A DNA stretch of 60,000 nt from Cryptomeria japonica. Taxonomy: Eukaryota; Streptophyta; Pinopsida; Cupressales; Cupressaceae. The DNA lies in assembly GCF_030272615.1 (NCBI RefSeq), contig NC_081408.1, positions 619,378,476-619,438,475 on the forward strand. Reading direction: 5' to 3'. A model generated the notes under the pieces. The model ran no database searches. It saw only the letters and a list, made by a program, of their open reading frames with translations, and was not told the DNA's origin. The translations under genes were made by a program, and so were the position numbers. How positions within the stretch are numbered: the first letter of the stretch is position 1; each line of letters starts with the position of its first letter. Shown here piece after piece: positions 55,976 through 60,000 of this stretch.

Positions 55976-56420
55976 TGCACATGAAGAGATCTTCATGATC
56001 ACAAAAACACAACCATGGAATCTCTATTTTGATGGTTCATGTACTAGACATGGCTCAGAGGCAGGCATTTTGTTTATCACACCTCAAGGTGAGAACATCT
56101 CGAAGTCTTACATGCTAACTTTTCCATGTACAAACAACATAGCAGAATATGAGGCCTTGATCACAGGACTCAGACTAGCCATACAATGGAAACTAAAAGA
56201 GCTACAGATATATGGCAACTCCCAACTTGTCATCCAACAAGTCACAAACAAATATCAGACCAAGGATGATAAACTTCTGCCGTACAAGAAAATGGTGGAC
56301 AATTTAAAAGCATCATTTACAAATATCACCTTTGAACAAATACCTAGAGATTAGAATCAAGCTGCTAACGCTATGGCTACCATTGCATCTCTCCTAGATC
56401 TTCCGTAGAATTCAACACGC
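55976..56420 (+). pseudogene. Element D archaeal-type RNase H
   Basis: LYFDGSCTRHGSEAGILFIT, then CTNNIAEYEALITGLRLAIQ, then QIYGNSQLVIQQVTNKYQTK: the second RNase H that defines Tat elements, with the Asp of YFDG and the Glu of AEYE present. Open from 55941 to 56354, then a stop (AGAGATTAG) at 56352, where B has an uninterrupted DQNQDAD. Confidence 0.85.
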
Positions 56421-56639
56421 TACAAGTTCTTCGTAGAACAGCTTTGGATTCTCGCTTATGATATCCCTGAATCCGAGATGATATGTCACCTTACCGGTTC
56501 CAAATCCCCATGGTACGATGATTTCTAAACCTACCTCCCTGATCACACACTTCCTCTTAACCAATTGAATAACCAACACAAAACCTTCATCCATCAAACT
56601 TATTGATATACCATTATTGTAAAAACCTTATACCGACGA

Positions 56640-57763
56640 AGTCTTGATGGTACTATCCTTTGATGTTTGGAACAAGATGAGATAAGAAAGGCCTTGGAAG
56701 AGGTACATGAAGTAATTTGTGGGACTCACTCAACCGGTCCTTCCTTAGCAAAGAAGATCATGCGCACTGGATACTATTGGTCATCCCTAATAAAAGACTC
56801 CTACTATTTTGTCAGAAAATGCAAGAAGTGTCAAGTTCACGGAGTGATACATGCACCAACACAGGAATTGCAACTAATCACAACACCATGGCCCTTTTGT
56901 CAATGGGGACTTGACCTTATGGGTAAAATCCATTCATCTTCATCCAACGGCCACAAATTCATTATTACCGCCATCGAATACTTCACAAAGTGGATCGAAG
57001 CTATTCCACTTACCCAAGTCACTGGCAAGCAGATCACCTCATTCATCCTTAATTACATCATTTGCCGGTATGGTGTACCGATGTCCATCGTCATAGAAAA
57101 TGGGTTTCCTTTAAAAATCAGGATGTTTGTGAGCTCTGTGAGAAGTTTCACATCCAACACCACTTTTCCACTCCCTATTACCTACAAGGCAATGGTCAGG
57201 TTGAAGCATCAAACAAGAACATATTGAGAATCCTCAAGAAGACAATCAATGATGCTGGGCATGATTGGCACATTCAATTAAATCCAGCACTATGGGTGTA
57301 TTGAACTATCATTCGAACCACTACAGGCGCAACTCCCTACTCACTGGTCTATGGCGTAGGAGCCATCCTTCCTATTGAGGTTGAAATACCATCTCTACAG
57401 GTTTCCTTGAAAAATTTGATAGATGATGAAGCATATCGAGTCTCTCATCTTCAAGACTTGGAACTACTTGATGAAAGGTGACAAGCTGCATACAACCAAC
57501 TCAAAGCCTATCAACAATGCATGAGCAGAAGCTATATTCATCGAGTTAGACCTTGTACATTTGAGGTAGGTGATCTTGTTCTTAGAGAGAATCCTCGTAA
57601 CCAACCAAACAAAGAACATCAAGGAAAGTTTGAATCAAACTGAGTGGGTCCATATGTTATCATTGTTGTATTTGGGACCAGGTCATATTAGTTGGCTACT
57701 TCAGAAAGGAAACTGCTAGCAAATCCGATCAACAACATGCACCTCAAATGGTTTCACACATAA
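56640..57763 (+). pseudogene. Element D integrase, decayed
   Basis: The zinc-binding N-terminus is intact in 56667-57227: EEVHEVICGTHSTGPSLAKK ... CKKCQVHG (H-H-C-C). The core has FIITAIEYFTKWIEAIPL with Glu at the first acidic position, and YGVPMSIVIENG with Glu instead of Asp at the second. A frameshift near 57115 moves the rest to another frame (GNGQVEASNKNILRILKKTI, with the third acid Glu). A C-terminal DNA-binding part follows (HRVRPCTFEVGDLVLRENPR region, about 57545-57600) and ends at the TAA 57761-57763. Confidence 0.8.
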
Positions 57764-60000
57764 AGCTGTACAGAGCATCAGGCTCCAATACATACTAGAA
57801 AACATTCAGATAAATGTCCTGAAGAAAATACAAAAAAATCAAAATAGTAAAGAAAAAAATCATGCATCCAAACGGTGAAAAACCACTCTGGTGGCACCTT
57901 GGGTAAGTGCGATGGTGAAAACCTGGCAAACAAGCACCACTCATAAAAGCTATGGCTCCATTGTTTGTCAGACTTGTTGCCATCACATCCATTCCTCCAT
58001 CGTGCGAGCCATAACTTATTATTAATCTGCAATCAGGGATAGCCCTTCATGCGTCTTGCATCTTGATTTTTCATAGTGTTATCTAAATTGGGGGAAATTC
58101 TCTTAACCTATTGATAGAAGTGGATTCTACACTACTTGTGATTCATTAAGTTATTCATTCAAAACTGACTCAAAAATTTAAAAACATTCAAAACTGAGTC
58201 AAAAAATCCAAAAACATCATAAACCATAAAAAATAAATCAAAAACATGGCAACACATGATAACCATTGTACATACACATCGCAAACAGACACCAAACAAA
58301 CGTTTTTGAACTACTCAAACCATGATCACTTATCAAATCAACCAATCAATCAACACAGGTACACACAACTGTCTTAACAAGGATGCATCCTTCCTTACCA
58401 AAACAAAGACATGATAAAATTTTCTTTGACAAGAAGAATTATGTTAAAGCTATCAAGTACTTAGTTGGTTTGGTAAGTTATTTATTCATTTATATCAGGT
58501 TCCTACGCTACTTTGGGATATCCACAAGTGATTAGAGTTGTCAGGATGGTTCCTAAGTATCGTTTGTTTATTGCCTCCAAATTGTTCCAATGAAGTTATG
58601 GGGCATGTACTAATGGTGTCTACGTGGGAAGTTCACAAAGCTACGTGATCATATGCAAAAATATAGTCATGGATCATTATGGCTTACTGACTATAGCGTA
58701 TACCTTGACCATCTGCACATGAACTAGAATGGAGGGTCCATCATGTTTTATCTATACTGCTTGCTTATAGGTACAATGCTCCAAACTTGGTTCCTACTGC
58801 CTCATCCAAGATTGATACTACCATGCTCAATGATGAAAAATAAAGCACTATGGATCGTCATTTCATCTCATCTGTTTATATTGCATTTCGTTGCATATCA
58901 CCCATCCATTTGATCATTCATTATCCATATTTATGGTTTTGTATGCAAGTGTGAACAAGTTAAAATATGAGAAGTTATTTAATATGAATTGGTATTGGAT
59001 ACAATCATGACAGAGTTCTCTGATACATTATCAGTGCATCATGCAAATTCTCAACAACTTGCATTCATCTATCCTAAACGCATGGCATCATCATTCCATT
59101 ATATTTTACTTGCATGTAGGTCCATTACATCCAATTATAGATATTCATTCAAGTGCATCTGATATCATTTAGTTGCATTCATTATCATTTACTTACATTA
59201 TCATCCTTATATCATTTCATCATTGCAAATAAGAGCATTTAGATTTATTTGGATAAATTTCCAATCATTCCATTTACTTCCATTATTAGATATTAACATA
59301 CCTTCATTTAGTCATCTAGGTACAGTTAGTTGTATTTTAAAATCATTCCAAATCATTCATCATCATTTAAAGTTTGTTTAAAAGTACATTCATTTAGATT
59401 CATTTAGTTGCATTCATTTGCATTTATTTATCTATTAGTCAAGTACATTCATCTATCCATCCAGTATATTCTTATACTTGTTCATTTCATTCTCATCTTA
59501 AAAATTTCATCTAGATTCATTAAGATGCATTCATTATCCTTTTAATTGCATTAAGGTGCACTTATTCATTATCCCTTAGTTGCATTTATTTACATTATCA
59601 TTTCACTTTCATTTATCACTTAGTCATATTTTAAAATCATAAACATAAACTTTTGTCTCAACATTTGTTTATTCATTTTAAAAGTGCATTCATTTAGAAA
59701 TCATCACATAAACATTTGTATTTACATTTGTTTATCCATTTTTTTATGTATTTTTAACCATCTATGAATATTTACATAAACCATTCGATTCATTACATTT
59801 TCATCTTACATCAACACAAAACTGCATATCATCATATCATCAACATAAACACAAGTACTATCTATCTCATAAGCAACATCATTCAGTCATCATTATGCAT
59901 ACATTGTCATCATGGCATTACATACATAAAATATTACAACAAAGCATCGTACATTTATTAACATGCATATACATGTTAGCATCACATTCATAAACATGCA
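57764..60000 (+). other. 3' tract of element D
   Basis: No gene. The first 1.1 kb matches, in opposite orientation, the tract after integrase in B (AAAACATTCAAAACTGAGTC repeats near 58160-58230, and the block around 58495-58870). From 59000 on it is a field of CATTCATTTAG, TGCATTCATT and ATCATTT words. It runs off the window edge. Confidence 0.6.

Larger units (their letters stand above)
45112..60000 (+). mobile_element. Element D: Tat-type Ty3/gypsy retrotransposon, 3' end outside window
   Basis: The full set of internal domains in order (leader, gag, protease, G-patch-like, RT, RNase H, archaeal-type RNase H, integrase) and the start of the 3' tract. It sits inside RT of C. By comparison with B, an antisense PMD gene, a polypurine tract and the 3' LTR would be expected beyond 60000. 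Confidence 0.85.

Noticed and set aside
1-60000. CRISPR arrays, rRNA or tRNA genes, organelle DNA
   Set aside because: No spaced identical repeats, rRNA core sequences or cloverleaf patterns were noticed by eye. The content is plant nuclear transposable elements.

Overview
This window is plant nuclear DNA made almost entirely of transposable elements, many nested inside one another. I see no intact host gene. The elements are plant Ty3/gypsy retrotransposons of the Tat type, recognised by a second, archaeal-type RNase H between RNase H and integrase and by a long leader before gag. They are accompanied by an L1-like LINE of the plant zinc-knuckle type. A receptor-kinase fragment and a gene with a plant mobile domain (PMD) also point to land plants. 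Very large, deeply nested, slowly decaying elements suggest a large-genome seed plant, perhaps a gymnosperm, but the sequence does not settle the species.

Layout. Positions 1-3260 are AT-rich DNA with a MITE (500-960, TA target duplication) and a broken LRR receptor-kinase N-terminus (1100-1405, minus). A LINE on the plus strand begins near 3277 and ends near 36114, flanked by a 16-bp direct repeat. It is split at 4808 by element B, a minus-strand Tat element (4809-31286, LTRs about 1.39 kb, target duplication CTCCA). B is itself split inside its RNase H by element A (14066-22118, LTRs about 1.59 kb, target duplication GGGTG). Removing A leaves B at about 18.4 kb; removing B leaves a LINE of about 6.35 kb.

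From 36492 a second nest runs in plus orientation. Element C (5' LTR 36492-37950) carries leader, gag, protease and the start of pol, and is broken at 45111 in reverse transcriptase by element D (5' LTR 45112-46562). D carries leader, gag, protease, a complete but stop-ridden RT, both RNases H and integrase, then a 3' tract that runs off the window. D's leader holds a solo LTR of another family (49041-50150, target duplication GCTTA). The rest of C and the 3' end of D lie beyond base 60000.

How the parts work together. B, C and D are one family: related LTRs with a TATAAATAG box, the same primer-binding site, an array of AGCGCT-centred motifs, conserved hairpins, a short leader reading frame, then gag, protease, a G-patch-like segment, pol, and a long low-complexity 3' tract. 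B also carries a PMD gene in antisense between integrase and the 3' LTR. The same AGCGCT array precedes this antisense gene, oriented toward it. Element A has nearly the same primer-binding site but only one long intact reading frame (1031 residues, protease and G-patch-like parts, no polymerase or integrase), so it is probably a non-autonomous passenger of the family. All coding regions of B, C, D and the LINE are broken; only A's reading frame is open from end to end.
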